A stretch of 64,000 nt of DNA, from positions 1-64,000 of the forward strand of contig CAVEVQ010000001.1 of NCBI GenBank assembly GCA_963619325.1, given 5' to 3'. This stretch comes from UBA1181 sp963619325 (GTDB lineage: Bacteria > Bacteroidota > Bacteroidia > Bacteroidales > Paludibacteraceae). The translations under genes and the position numbers were made by a program. The notes below the pieces were generated by a model, which saw nothing but the letters and a program-made list of their open reading frames with translations, was not told the origin of the DNA and searched no databases. Shown piece after piece: positions 26,637-35,051 of the stretch (position 1 is its first letter; the number at the start of each line of letters is the position of its first letter).

Positions 26637-27836
26637 CTAATTCTGTCTATCATCATATTTTGAGAAAATACAAGTAGTGTCATTGCCACCAAACCCAAAC
26701 GAATTAGACATCACATTCATAAAATCTGCCTTCCGACATTTCTTCTCAGGACATAAGCCAGTCTCCTCTATCGGATTTTCAAACTCAATGTTGCCCGGGA
26801 TAAAACCATACTGAAGCGCAAGAATAGAGAAAACCGCCTCCAAACCTCCCGCCGCACTTGTGGTATGACCGGTGTATGATTTTGTTGATGAAAACGGAGG
26901 TATTTGATTGCCAAAAATCTTTTTTAACGCAATACTTTCGTGCAAATCATTATCTCTCGTTCCCGTTCCATGTACATTGATGTAACTAATATCTGATGGA
27001 GAGAGTCCAGCATCATCCAAAGCACGCTTCATAGCCATACATTCACCCACACTCTCTGGCGAAGTGGCTGTTTGATGATACGCATCACATTGGTTTGCAT
27101 AGCCTTTCAGTTCACAGAGAATCTCCGCGCCTCTCTCTTTCGCCTCATCTTCTCTTTCAAGAACAATATACGCTGCGCCCTCTCCTAAATTCAATCCTGC
27201 GTTATCTCTGTCAAACGGACGGCACGGTTGATGTTCCAAAATCAACAACGAGTTGAATCCGTTCAAGTGGAATTTACTAATTGACTCAGAGCCTCCGACA
27301 ATCGCAGCTTTTACGCGTCCACTCCTGATGAGCTCTGCACCCAAAACAATCGAATTTGCGGCAGATGAGCATGCAGTGGATATTGTTGTCACAAAATTGA
27401 AACGCCCAAAGACACGACTCGCATAATCGGTTCCGTAACCACAATCATGCGCCTTAATGAATTCTGTATGTTTCCCCTCAAAAAAATCTCTATAATACCG
27501 CTCACTCTTTTCCATTCCACCCACTGTCGTTCCGCTAATGAACGCAGTCGGGACAGCTTCTGTAAGTCCCGATTTTTTTACGGCTTCTTTCAATGCGATA
27601 ATCGCCAAAAGTGGATTACGCGTAACCAACGCCTCGGAAGAGACACCCGCCAGTTTACGCAATTGATTCTCGTCCATCTTGACCTCTCCACAAGGAAGTT
27701 CCTTATGGCGCGTGTCAAGATAGTCTACCTCACCTATTGCCTTCCGCCCTTCCAAAAGTGCTTTTTTATTGGCTTCAACTCCGACACCTAAAGAAGAGAT
27801 GATTCCATACCCTGTAACAACAATTCTATCGAGCAT
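26637..27836 (-). CDS. FabF-type beta-ketoacyl-ACP synthase
   Basis: 399 residues with the complete Cys-His-His triad: nucleophile in TISTACSSAANS (Cys about 166), HGTGTRDND (His about 294) and KSYTGHTTSAAGG (His about 331). This is an elongating condensing enzyme that adds malonyl units to acyl-ACP. It directly follows the acyl carrier protein gene, separated by 1 bp. It is one of two complete ketosynthases in the operon and would pair with a chain-length-factor-like protein to extend a polyene chain. Confidence 0.94.
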   Translation of the reverse strand: MLDRIVVTGYGIISSLGVGVEANKKALLEGRKAIGEVDYLDTRHKELPCGEVKMDENQLRKLAGVSSEALVTRNPLLAIIALKEAVKKSGLTEAVPTAFISGTTVGGMEKSERYYRDFFEGKHTEFIKAHDCGYGTDYASRVFGRFNFVTTISTACSSAANSIVLGAELIRSGRVKAAIVGGSESISKFHLNGFNSLLILEHQPCRPFDRDNAGLNLGEGAAYIVLEREDEAKERGAEILCELKGYANQCDAYHQTATSPESVGECMAMKRALDDAGLSPSDISYINVHGTGTRDNDLHESIALKKIFGNQIPPFSSTKSYTGHTTSAAGGLEAVFSILALQYGFIPGNIEFENPIEETGLCPEKKCRKADFMNVMSNSFGFGGNDTTCIFSKYDDRQN

Positions 27837-27837
27837 C

Positions 27838-28095
27838 TTATTTTGTTCTGTTCTTTGTGATATACTCAGCCATCACACGAATAGATTTGAAGATATCTTT
27901 TCCTTCTTGCGCATTTTTGAGTTTAATGCCATAGTTTTTTTCCAACAAGACAATCAACTCCAACGCATCAATAGAGTCTAATCCTAAACCTTCTCCAAAC
28001 AAAGGTGCGTTTTCGTCAATATCAGCAGGAGTCATCTCTTCCAAATTCAACACTTCAATAAGTTCCTTCTTTAATTCAAGTATAAGTTCATCCAT
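27838..28095 (-). CDS. Acyl carrier protein
   Basis: 85 residues from the ATG at 28095; the frame extends upstream only to a TTG at 28128. The phosphopantetheine attachment motif GLDSIDALEL is present (Ser near residue 41), preceded by an acidic DENAPLFGEGL. It carries growing acyl intermediates for the surrounding ketosynthases and dehydratases. Aryl polyene systems usually have two ACP genes; only this one was found. About 80 bp separate it from the preceding ketosynthase-like gene. Confidence 0.95.
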   Translation of the reverse strand: MDELILELKKELIEVLNLEEMTPADIDENAPLFGEGLGLDSIDALELIVLLEKNYGIKLKNAQEGKDIFKSIRVMAEYITKNRTK

Positions 28096-28178
28096 ACAAT
28101 AGTTTTTTTTGTTTTTATTTTCATTCAATCTCTACAAAAATAAGAAAATTATTTGCTTTCATTCGTAGAGTCCACGAT

Positions 28179-28799
28179 TCAATAGTATTTTTCAATACTC
28201 TCTTTCGTCCACAAATCAACGCCTATCTCATCTTCCATTGAGACATGGAATAAGAGTGTATCACAAACACCGTCTAAGTAGTTCACCCAACCTATCAAAA
28301 GATTGTTTATTTGCTTCTCAGGCAACAAACTCGTCAACCCCACCTGATAGATTTCATCCGCATCAAACTTTGGAAGAATATACGAGCAACTTTCACCTTT
28401 CAACTTATGACGGATAGCGATTTCCCCAGTTACGATATTTGACAAGGTATAGACGAAAACAGACGGACTAGGAAAATAGTTGTCGGCATCTTTTATCGTC
28501 TTTTGGTAGGATTTGTCATTATCCAACGACGAACAATTATTGAAAACAATCACTGACCAATCGGGATGCCCATCTTCTTCAACTTGCAAGCCACTTGCTC
28601 GCACCGCAAATTCGGATGCCAAGAATCCAGCTTTACAGAGATTGTCCATCTTGAAAAACTTCGGATATTGAACGCCCAAATGACGATAGATATTAGTCAG
28701 CCAATCCTCGTTTCGTGTGATTATAATCTCCTTTTGATTAATTTTCACACTCTCCGAGGTTATTCTCACCGCAGTTCTTATATAAGGGGCTTTACTCAT
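28179..28799 (-). CDS. Ketosynthase-like half protein (ApeC/CLF-like)
   Basis: 206 residues, about half of a ketosynthase. The segment SPSVFVYTLSNIVTGEIAIR aligns with SPTNFIHSTHNTVGSQVAIA in the 351-residue protein of this operon, and the preceding KMDNLCKAGFLASEFAVRAS and WSVIVFNNCSSLDND match the N-terminal thiolase-fold core. After KGESCSYI the active-site cysteine block and the C-terminal His motifs are absent. It is best read as an inactive chain-length-factor-like partner. Its start overlaps the stop of the DUF4230 gene by 4 bp. Simple database annotation might call it hypothetical. Confidence 0.78.
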   Translation of the reverse strand: MSKAPYIRTAVRITSESVKINQKEIIITRNEDWLTNIYRHLGVQYPKFFKMDNLCKAGFLASEFAVRASGLQVEEDGHPDWSVIVFNNCSSLDNDKSYQKTIKDADNYFPSPSVFVYTLSNIVTGEIAIRHKLKGESCSYILPKFDADEIYQVGLTSLLPEKQINNLLIGWVNYLDGVCDTLLFHVSMEDEIGVDLWTKESIEKYY

Positions 28800-29437
28800 T
28801 TTTCAAACTCTATATCTATGACTTTATATCCTAATGCATAAAACATGCTACGGAATTGATTCTCCGCATTTTCCTTTGCCGCAACTAAGTTTTCATCGGT
28901 CAAAGCGTCCGCTTTCATTTTTTTCTTGGCATTTTGATACATACCTTCTTTCAATGTCGCAGATACCTTTCCCGACTCATAGAAAACGCGTGTTTTCGTA
29001 TCGTCGATGATATTTTTATCTAACAAAGTAATTTTAGGCAGTTGAATTTCCGCGGTGTCCCCATGACAATTAAGCCAATTTTCTTTTACGTTCTTCATAT
29101 CAATGCCTAAACGAGCTGTTCCCATGTAAATACGAGTTGACTGCGTGCCTGAGAAAGTTTTTTTCAACGTTGTGTCTACAACTTCCTCTAACTGCACGGT
29201 GAGGAACTCCCACTCTGCCACCTCCTGAATCGAAGTTATCGTGGTTGGCGTTTCTTGAATTTTCTGCTCTTTCTCATCTTCATTTCCTTTACAGTTATGC
29301 ATAAAAAGATAGAGAATCAGACAAACGGCCAAAAGTATCCAAAATAACGGCGTCTTCATCATCTCCACAGTGAGTTGCGTAGACCCCTTCGCACTTCTTC
29401 TTGTCTTTGTTGATGTATTATTTTTCTTTGTCGCCAT
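28796..29437 (-). CDS. DUF4230 family membrane-anchored protein
   Basis: 213 residues. A short positively charged N-terminus is followed by one membrane helix (about 29-47, LFWILLAVCLILYLFM). The rest carries DUF4230 features also seen in the upstream neighbour: a TARLGIDMKNVKENW strand, IQLPKITLLDKNI, and the C-terminal AENQFRSMFYALGYKVIDIEF pattern. The family is common in Bacteroidota with unknown function. It is translationally coupled to the ketosynthase-like gene (4-bp overlap). Being inside the biosynthetic operon suggests an envelope role in product handling, which is inference. Confidence 0.82.
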   Translation of the reverse strand: MATKKNNTSTKTRRSAKGSTQLTVEMMKTPLFWILLAVCLILYLFMHNCKGNEDEKEQKIQETPTTITSIQEVAEWEFLTVQLEEVVDTTLKKTFSGTQSTRIYMGTARLGIDMKNVKENWLNCHGDTAEIQLPKITLLDKNIIDDTKTRVFYESGKVSATLKEGMYQNAKKKMKADALTDENLVAAKENAENQFRSMFYALGYKVIDIEFEK

Positions 29438-29459
29438 ATCTTCTAATTTTCAATATTTA

Positions 29460-30137
29460 TTAGTTCTTCTTCGGCAGTGATATTAAACCATGAATGGTTT
29501 GCTCCGATTTCTTATTTTCTTCGATTTTGTCGGGAAACTTCAGCGTGATATTAGACGCCTTATAACCTGCTGCCTCTAAAATAGGGAGTAACACATTATA
29601 TGCGGAAACTCGACTCTTATCAATGATGTCGCTTTCTGCCATACTTTGCAAAACACTCGCTCTACCTTGTTGAATAAAAGACTCTTTCTCTTCCGTTGTG
29701 AAATCAGACCGATTCCATGAAACAAAAGATTTCTCGTTTTCATAATCTATCTTTGAAGAAGTCATTTCTATGTTAGGCTGCGGCAAAACAATTGTTATCC
29801 GTTCACCTTCAATTTTCACGTTTTCATCAGAGAAATTTGAAAAATCAATATAGGCTTTCACTACAGCATCTATGGGAATCAGAATCTTACGATCTCCTGG
29901 AATCGGAATAGAAAACTCTTCGTTGAACACAGAACCTTTCAGTGCGTTTGCATCTTCGTATGTCAAGATCTTACGCACATTATACTGCGTAGTATAGAGC
30001 TTTGAGCAACTTGAGATTTTCTGTGTCAGCGTCGGTTGTTCTTGCGCCTCTATATTCTCTTTGTCCTCACTTCCACAACTTGTCAATAGAGTAACAAGCG
30101 ACAAAATAGTCAATGTCACACTTCGTAATCTTTTCAT
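29460..30137 (-). CDS. DUF4230 family lipoprotein
   Basis: 225 residues from the ATG at 30137, which has GAGG 5-8 bp upstream; the longer frame would start at TTG 30200. The signal peptide ends in a lipobox (LLTSC), so the protein is lipid anchored. The body resembles its downstream neighbour: PIDAVVKAYIDFSNF, ITIVLPQPNIEMTSSKIDYE and a C-terminal LPILEAAGYKASNITLKF. Tandem DUF4230 genes, one lipoprotein and one membrane-anchored, are embedded in the pigment-type operon. Function unknown. Its start lies 29 bp past the stop of the upstream ketosynthase gene. Confidence 0.82.
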   Translation of the reverse strand: MKRLRSVTLTILSLVTLLTSCGSEDKENIEAQEQPTLTQKISSCSKLYTTQYNVRKILTYEDANALKGSVFNEEFSIPIPGDRKILIPIDAVVKAYIDFSNFSDENVKIEGERITIVLPQPNIEMTSSKIDYENEKSFVSWNRSDFTTEEKESFIQQGRASVLQSMAESDIIDKSRVSAYNVLLPILEAAGYKASNITLKFPDKIEENKKSEQTIHGLISLPKKN

Positions 30138-30165
30138 ATAAACCTCATTCATTTTATTCATTATT

Positions 30166-31317
30166 TCACCCATAGATGATGGCAGCATTGCTACCTCCAA
30201 ATCCAGAAATGATTTTTAAAAAGGAGTCTCCCTTAGTTGAATCTAAAAGTTCACTGGCCACAGTAATCTTTTTTATTGTGCCCTCCTCTTCAAATCCGTA
30301 TGTGGACAAGATCTTCTTCTCTTGCAAGGCGTAACCCGACAAAATACATTCCAACACGCCTGCAGCTCCTAATGTATGCCCGAAATATCCTTTTAAACTA
30401 TTCGTCGGAACATCTTGAAAACCACTTCGGAATATTGCCCAGGATTCCATATCGTCATTATAGAGAGTGGCTGTACCATGAGCATTAACAAACGAAAGCC
30501 TCCTTCCTTCAGCACACTTATTTCTCATTGCAGACTGTATGGCAAGATACAATCCTTCACCTGTTCGCGAAGGCCCAGATATATGATTAGCATCATTTCG
30601 ATTGCCCGTCCCCAAGATTGACAAGCAACCATCTATCGGACTGTCGGATCTTTCCAAGACTATCGTAGCCGCAGCCTCACCTAAATTCAGTCCACATCGG
30701 TTTTTATCAAACGGTTTACAACGTTGCGAGGATAGAGCCTTAAAAGACTGAAATCCAGAAACAATGAACTTACTTAGCACCTCCGCACCGATAACTACAG
30801 CATACTTATATTTATCATTTCTTTTCAATTTTTCGTCGGCATAGATTTGTGCGGCAACCCCCGATGTGCAAGCGTTGCTTACCACCACCACTTCATTAGG
30901 ATTTCCGAAAAACGCTCCTATTAGCTGGGCGGAAACGCTCATATCAACTCTACCATTATCAAATCCATCTGGATTTTCCAACAATTCTATATTCCCTTTC
31001 GTCGTCGAAAGAACGAAAAAAAGATCTGACCTGTCTGGATTTATATCCAACTTTTCTAATGCGTAAAATGCCGATAAAATCGCTATTTTTTCAAAATAGG
31101 TATAACGTATTTTCCCACTATAAAAAGAAAAAAACAAAGAATCAATAAGTTCATGCTCCAACAGAGAACCAAAGAAAGGTTCTGGCAAACCAAATACACA
31201 ATCATGCAGTTTTGCCTTACTTTCACCTCTCTTTATCGCCTCATAAACCTCTTTCGAGGTTTGTCCTAAAGGGGATATAATGTTATCACCAATCTTATAT
31301 GAACGATATTCTGACAT
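30166..31317 (-). CDS. Beta-ketoacyl-ACP synthase
   Basis: 383 residues. The active-site Cys is in VSNACTSGVAAQ, with His residues in VNAHGTATLYND and LKGYFGHTLGAAG. It is more divergent than the 399-residue synthase (N-terminus lacks the usual VVVTGxG start and begins MSEYRSYKIGDN) but retains the full Cys-His-His set. In aryl polyene pathways a second ketosynthase primes or extends selected chain lengths (ApeR-like). It is 24 bp downstream of the ApeP-like gene. Confidence 0.92.
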   Translation of the reverse strand: MSEYRSYKIGDNIISPLGQTSKEVYEAIKRGESKAKLHDCVFGLPEPFFGSLLEHELIDSLFFSFYSGKIRYTYFEKIAILSAFYALEKLDINPDRSDLFFVLSTTKGNIELLENPDGFDNGRVDMSVSAQLIGAFFGNPNEVVVVSNACTSGVAAQIYADEKLKRNDKYKYAVVIGAEVLSKFIVSGFQSFKALSSQRCKPFDKNRCGLNLGEAAATIVLERSDSPIDGCLSILGTGNRNDANHISGPSRTGEGLYLAIQSAMRNKCAEGRRLSFVNAHGTATLYNDDMESWAIFRSGFQDVPTNSLKGYFGHTLGAAGVLECILSGYALQEKKILSTYGFEEEGTIKKITVASELLDSTKGDSFLKIISGFGGSNAAIIYG

Positions 31318-31341
31318 TTTTCATTTATTTCTTAATTAATT

Positions 31342-31779
31342 TCAGAAAGGAGAATCGGACAAAACGACTTGTAGTTCACCTTTTACAATGACCTCGTCAT
31401 CCACTTTTGCAACCACATTGTATGAACTCATATTGTCAAAGACAAGATTCTCCTCCGCTTCGGTTGTCAACATTTCTCCGACACATACCTTTCGGTGAAT
31501 TTCACACTGCTTCACCGCTGCAACCAATCCAATGTTTATTTTATTACTCTTTCGTATATGAATCTCCACGAAGCCAATGTGAGCCGCACACGTTTGCGCC
31601 AAATTCTCCAATAATCCACCTTCCGACAACTCGCCATCAACCACCGTAACACAATCACCAGAAACCGTAAATTGAGTTACACATTTTTTTTCGCTTCCAT
31701 CGCAAATTTTATCCACTAATATGAATGGACGTTGTTGCGGTAAATATCGGTTGATAGGAAGAATTTTTATAGGTTCCAT
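31342..31779 (-). CDS. ApeP-like hotdog dehydratase-family protein
   Basis: 145 residues. It starts ILPINRYLPQQRPFILVDKI, the N-terminal pattern of FabZ/ApeP-like hotdog proteins (LPH..PFLLVD), here with Gln instead of His. The helix LSEGGLLENLAQTCAAHIGF keeps the conserved Glu and AQ. There is no HFPG motif. In characterised aryl polyene systems two dehydratase-like subunits (ApeI and ApeP types) act together; this protein would be the partner of the 116-residue hotdog protein at 24828. Located between the methyltransferase and a ketosynthase. Confidence 0.82.
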   Translation of the reverse strand: MEPIKILPINRYLPQQRPFILVDKICDGSEKKCVTQFTVSGDCVTVVDGELSEGGLLENLAQTCAAHIGFVEIHIRKSNKINIGLVAAVKQCEIHRKVCVGEMLTTEAEENLVFDNMSSYNVVAKVDDEVIVKGELQVVLSDSPF

Positions 31780-31793
31780 CAGAACTTTTTCGA

Positions 31794-32891
31794 TTATTTA
31801 TTTTTTAGTCTACAAGCTATCAAACTATGTCCTTGTCCTAACCCATCATAGATCGTTTCAATCTCCAACCCGGCATTTTCAATGCAACGTGTCAAATCTT
31901 CAGAATAGAACATCTTGCTATTACCATTTGCCATCGCAGTAAAATAGATGCTCGTTTGCGCTAAACAATACGAGGCAGTCTCAAATCGCTGACGATCCCA
32001 TAGCGTCTCCATTATATAAAGGCGTACATTTTCGTCCATACTTTCAGCAGCTCTCGTAAGAATACTCTCTACCTGTTCTTCACTGAAACAATCCAAAAAC
32101 TGACTCATCCATATTATATCATATCCCTTCGGAAAGACCGTTTTAGAATCTAACAGATTACCTGGGACTCCATGAATTCGTTCTTTCCCCTCAACATTTT
32201 CAACCGCTTTCTTCATCAACTCCAGTTGTTGAGGAAGATCCATAATGGAAACCTCCACGTCTTTCTTAAACTTGACACACTCCGTGGCAAACCGTCCTGT
32301 GTTACCTCCAACATCCAACAACGTTTTTGCACCATTCCCGAAAAGTATATTCAAAGCTTGGTTGAACGAACAGTCAGAATAGTAATGATCGAAGCCAAAC
32401 CAACTCTTCTGTACATCCGCAGGCAAACTTGACAATCCCTCATAAATCGTTGGCCAATCGCCAAACACCTTCAACCCTGCTGGAGTTCCCTCCTTAATAG
32501 CCTCCTCCAAATGGAACAAACCCAAATAGTTGACGTCATGATTGAAATCCAAATTAACCCTCGTCATCTCATTGTTCAGCAAAAACCATCCTGTTTTAGA
32601 AATAAAGAACTTATCTTCTTTGAGAAGAATCGTTCCTATCGTGAGTGAAGACTCCAACAAACACTGGATGCCATAATGAGACAATCCCGATCTTTGTTCA
32701 ATTTCGTCAAATGAAAGTCCATTTTTGTTCTCGTCTAACATTTTCAAAATTCCAAACTTCAACATTAAGCGAGAAACTTGGAATACAACTGGACCAAATG
32801 CAATTTCCTCAGCTCTACGTTGTGCTTCAAGAGCTGAGTAACGCTCCTTCCCATAAAATTCTTTCTGTGGAGAATTTAACTTTATCTTCAT
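31794..32891 (-). CDS. SAM-dependent O-methyltransferase (acetylserotonin OMT-like)
   Basis: 365 residues. An N-terminal winged-helix dimerisation region (about 30-120, GLSFDEIEQRSGLSHYGIQ) precedes a Rossmann methyltransferase with motif I TLLDVGGNTGRFA (about 188-200) and a late IIWMSQFLDCFSEEQV that matches the conserved catalytic-region helix. The end is the family-typical GLGQGHSLIACRLKNK. These enzymes methylate phenolic or other hydroxyl groups; in flexirubin/aryl polyene clusters they modify the aryl head. The absence of other aryl-forming enzymes leaves the acceptor undefined. Confidence 0.88.
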   Translation of the reverse strand: MKIKLNSPQKEFYGKERYSALEAQRRAEEIAFGPVVFQVSRLMLKFGILKMLDENKNGLSFDEIEQRSGLSHYGIQCLLESSLTIGTILLKEDKFFISKTGWFLLNNEMTRVNLDFNHDVNYLGLFHLEEAIKEGTPAGLKVFGDWPTIYEGLSSLPADVQKSWFGFDHYYSDCSFNQALNILFGNGAKTLLDVGGNTGRFATECVKFKKDVEVSIMDLPQQLELMKKAVENVEGKERIHGVPGNLLDSKTVFPKGYDIIWMSQFLDCFSEEQVESILTRAAESMDENVRLYIMETLWDRQRFETASYCLAQTSIYFTAMANGNSKMFYSEDLTRCIENAGLEIETIYDGLGQGHSLIACRLKNK

Positions 32892-32906
32892 ACTCAGTAA
32901 TAGTTT

Positions 32907-33842
32907 TTACTCTGTTTTATTTGTTGATTCATTCCAAAAAGGAAAGAAATTAAACCACTGCAACGGATATCTTTTCAGAATCTCCTCCAACACATTCACG
33001 AAGTCAAATGCCATCGCCTCCGCTCTCTTGATTGAATTAGGCAACTCGGGATGCGAATCAATCTGTCGCTCGCAAACTTTATAAGTAGTACCTCGCTCTT
33101 TCATTATAAAGAGTGAGACCACAGGGACACCCAACTGCGCTGCCAATCGGAAAGTGCCAATCGGGAAATCTGCGGTTCCATCCAATAAATCACAAGCTAC
33201 GCTTTTCGTGCTACCCCAAAGCCTATCACTCGGTATCACAACAATTTCACCTTTTTCAATCACTTCCTTTATCGTAAAGAGGTGGGACATATCTGGCATC
33301 ACCGGAATCAAGTTTATGTTGGATGTCTCAAAAGCGCCATCTCTACGTTTCTGGAACGCAGCCCGCTCAGACATGGAGATGATGGCATTAATTCTCTTCT
33401 TCTGTATAGGAAAGCACAAACCCGAAAGTTCTAAATTGCCAACATGCGCACCCACTATAAAGAATCCTTTTTCTTCCTTCATCATCGACGGAATACATTT
33501 GCCTTCTCCGACAATCTTGAATTGTTTTCTATTTCCCGCCAATAAGGCAAACTTGTCTAACACCACCTGACCGAACAAGACATGATTTCGAAATGTTGAC
33601 CATGCCGCCTTCATCGGAGAATAATGATGTCTCTCCCTAAAATATTGATAAATTGCATGACGACCCTTTTTTCCGAACAACAAATAAAACGGAATCGTCA
33701 GATATAAAATCGGATATAGCACACGAACACTAGCAAAACTTAAAAACCAGAGCAAGAAGCATTGTCCAAATGCGCCACCTCCTGTTCTTCCATCCCACTT
33801 AGATTTACTCGTCCCTTTTACACTCTGCTGGATTTTTTCCAT
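32907..33842 (-). CDS. LpxL/HtrB-type lysophospholipid acyltransferase family protein
   Basis: 311 residues. An N-terminal membrane segment (about 30-55) precedes the catalytic GAHVGNLEL block (His-x4-Glu, near residue 132), the form found in LpxL/LpxM-type acyltransferases, and VVIPSDRLWGS. In aryl polyene clusters such genes attach fatty acyl groups or anchor the polyene in lipid. It follows the DUF4268 gene by 3 bp and precedes the methyltransferase, so it is the first clearly biosynthetic gene of the operon. Confidence 0.88.
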   Translation of the reverse strand: MEKIQQSVKGTSKSKWDGRTGGGAFGQCFLLWFLSFASVRVLYPILYLTIPFYLLFGKKGRHAIYQYFRERHHYSPMKAAWSTFRNHVLFGQVVLDKFALLAGNRKQFKIVGEGKCIPSMMKEEKGFFIVGAHVGNLELSGLCFPIQKKRINAIISMSERAAFQKRRDGAFETSNINLIPVMPDMSHLFTIKEVIEKGEIVVIPSDRLWGSTKSVACDLLDGTADFPIGTFRLAAQLGVPVVSLFIMKERGTTYKVCERQIDSHPELPNSIKRAEAMAFDFVNVLEEILKRYPLQWFNFFPFWNESTNKTE

Positions 33843-33845
33843 CTC

Positions 33846-34304
33846 CTACATTTCAGCATTTGGGGTTAATAAATCACGAACCTCGCCAAAAGCACGTTCC
33901 AAATGACTCATTTCTTTTGAAAGGAAAACATAAAAATCGTGCCATTGCTCCTTCTTGTGAATATCCAAACTCTCTTGCACACGATAGATACGAGAAACAA
34001 TTGTGCCACAAGGCTTCTCAAAGTCATGCTGCCAAATGGCATCTGCAAAATATTGATCAAACACCACCTTGTACTTCCTCATAATATCAAACAGCTCTTC
34101 ACGACGACGCTGTTCGTTAAACTCCAAAATAACATACGCACCATCACGAGTAGCATCAAACTTCAACTCTACACCTTTAATTTTTGTATTATAGAGAATC
34201 CACTTCTTCTTGCGATACTTGAATCTTGGAAGATTTTCGCAAAAGGCATCAAATCCGTTCCAAAAATCTCGCTTTAATTGTTTTGCTTCCTCTCTTGTAT
34301 ACAT
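33846..34304 (-). CDS. DUF4268 domain-containing protein
   Basis: 152 residues from the ATG at 34304 (the frame opens at a TTG inside the promoter box). The family pattern is clear: MYTREEAKQLKRDFWNGF, KKWILYNTKIKGVELKFDA, AYVILEFNEQRRREELF and the closing EMSHLERAFGEVRDLL. Cytoplasmic, function unknown; widespread in Bacteroidota, often near housekeeping genes. It lies 3 bp upstream of the LpxL-like gene and has a TAnnTTTG box just upstream, so it may head the polyene-type operon. Confidence 0.9.
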   Translation of the reverse strand: MYTREEAKQLKRDFWNGFDAFCENLPRFKYRKKKWILYNTKIKGVELKFDATRDGAYVILEFNEQRRREELFDIMRKYKVVFDQYFADAIWQHDFEKPCGTIVSRIYRVQESLDIHKKEQWHDFYVFLSKEMSHLERAFGEVRDLLTPNAEM

Positions 34305-34322
34305 CGTAATGGGTTTTGCGTA

Positions 34323-34330
34323 CAAAAGTA
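34323..34330 (-). promoter_or_regulatory. TAnnTTTG -7 promoter box, possible start of the pigment-type operon
   Basis: Minus-strand TACTTTTG, 18 bp upstream of the ATG at 34304. It predicts a leader of about 12 nt and makes the upstream TTG start unlikely. The intergenic space to the divergent FKBP operon is only about 140 bp. Confidence 0.5.
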
Positions 34331-34441
34331 AAATTTATTTTGTCTATATATGAGTAATTTAGAGCATAATCCGATAAAAATTTCTAAATTCGCACGATAA
34401 AGTGGACTTTCAGTCCTCATAACATCATAATAACATATTGA

Positions 34442-35029
34442 ATGGATAAAATTAGTTACGCATTGGGGCTTTCAATGGCATCGAACCTTCAGAATTCAGG
34501 GTTCAAAAATGTTGATTTGGAAAGTTTCATGAATGGAATGAACGCTGTTTTTCACCGTTTTCAACCCGAGATGAGTCTTGACGAGGCACATCAGATTTTA
34601 AGTCAACATTTCGCCAAGATGCAAGCAGAGGCGGACGAAGCCAACAAAGAATTAGGCAAGAAATTTTTGGCTGACAATGCGAAAAAAGAAGGAATTAAGG
34701 TTACCCAAAGCGGTTTGCAATACGAAATCTTGATAGAGGGTAAAGGAGACAAGCCTAAGGAGACGGACACCGTTCGTTGCCATTACGAAGGCAGACTGAT
34801 TGACGGCAATGTTTTCGACAGTTCGTTTAAAAGAAACCAACCTGCGGATTTTCCTGTCAATCAAGTAATTCCAGGATGGGTCGAGGCATTGCAACTGATG
34901 CCTGTTGGTTCTAAATGGAGGTTATACATACCTTCTGACTTGGCATACGGAGAACATGGAGCAGGCGACCTCATTGGCCCTAATATGACCTTAATCTTCG
35001 ACGTTGAGCTAATAGAGATTCTGAAATAA
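34442..35029 (+). CDS. FKBP-type peptidyl-prolyl isomerase, cytoplasmic
   Basis: 195 residues with no signal peptide. An N-terminal helical dimerisation region (about 1-80, KISYALGLSMASNLQNSGF as in Mip/FkpA) precedes an FKBP domain (about 90-195) with VRCHYEGRLIDGNVFDSSF, VIPGWVEALQLMPVGSKW and IPSDLAYGE. It catalyses cis-trans isomerisation of prolyl bonds and probably acts as a chaperone. The first of three consecutive FKBP genes, each with the same layout but predicted for a different location. Confidence 0.95.
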   Translation: MDKISYALGLSMASNLQNSGFKNVDLESFMNGMNAVFHRFQPEMSLDEAHQILSQHFAKMQAEADEANKELGKKFLADNAKKEGIKVTQSGLQYEILIEGKGDKPKETDTVRCHYEGRLIDGNVFDSSFKRNQPADFPVNQVIPGWVEALQLMPVGSKWRLYIPSDLAYGEHGAGDLIGPNMTLIFDVELIEILK

Positions 35030-35051
35030 TCAAAAAGCGTTTAATCAAAAT

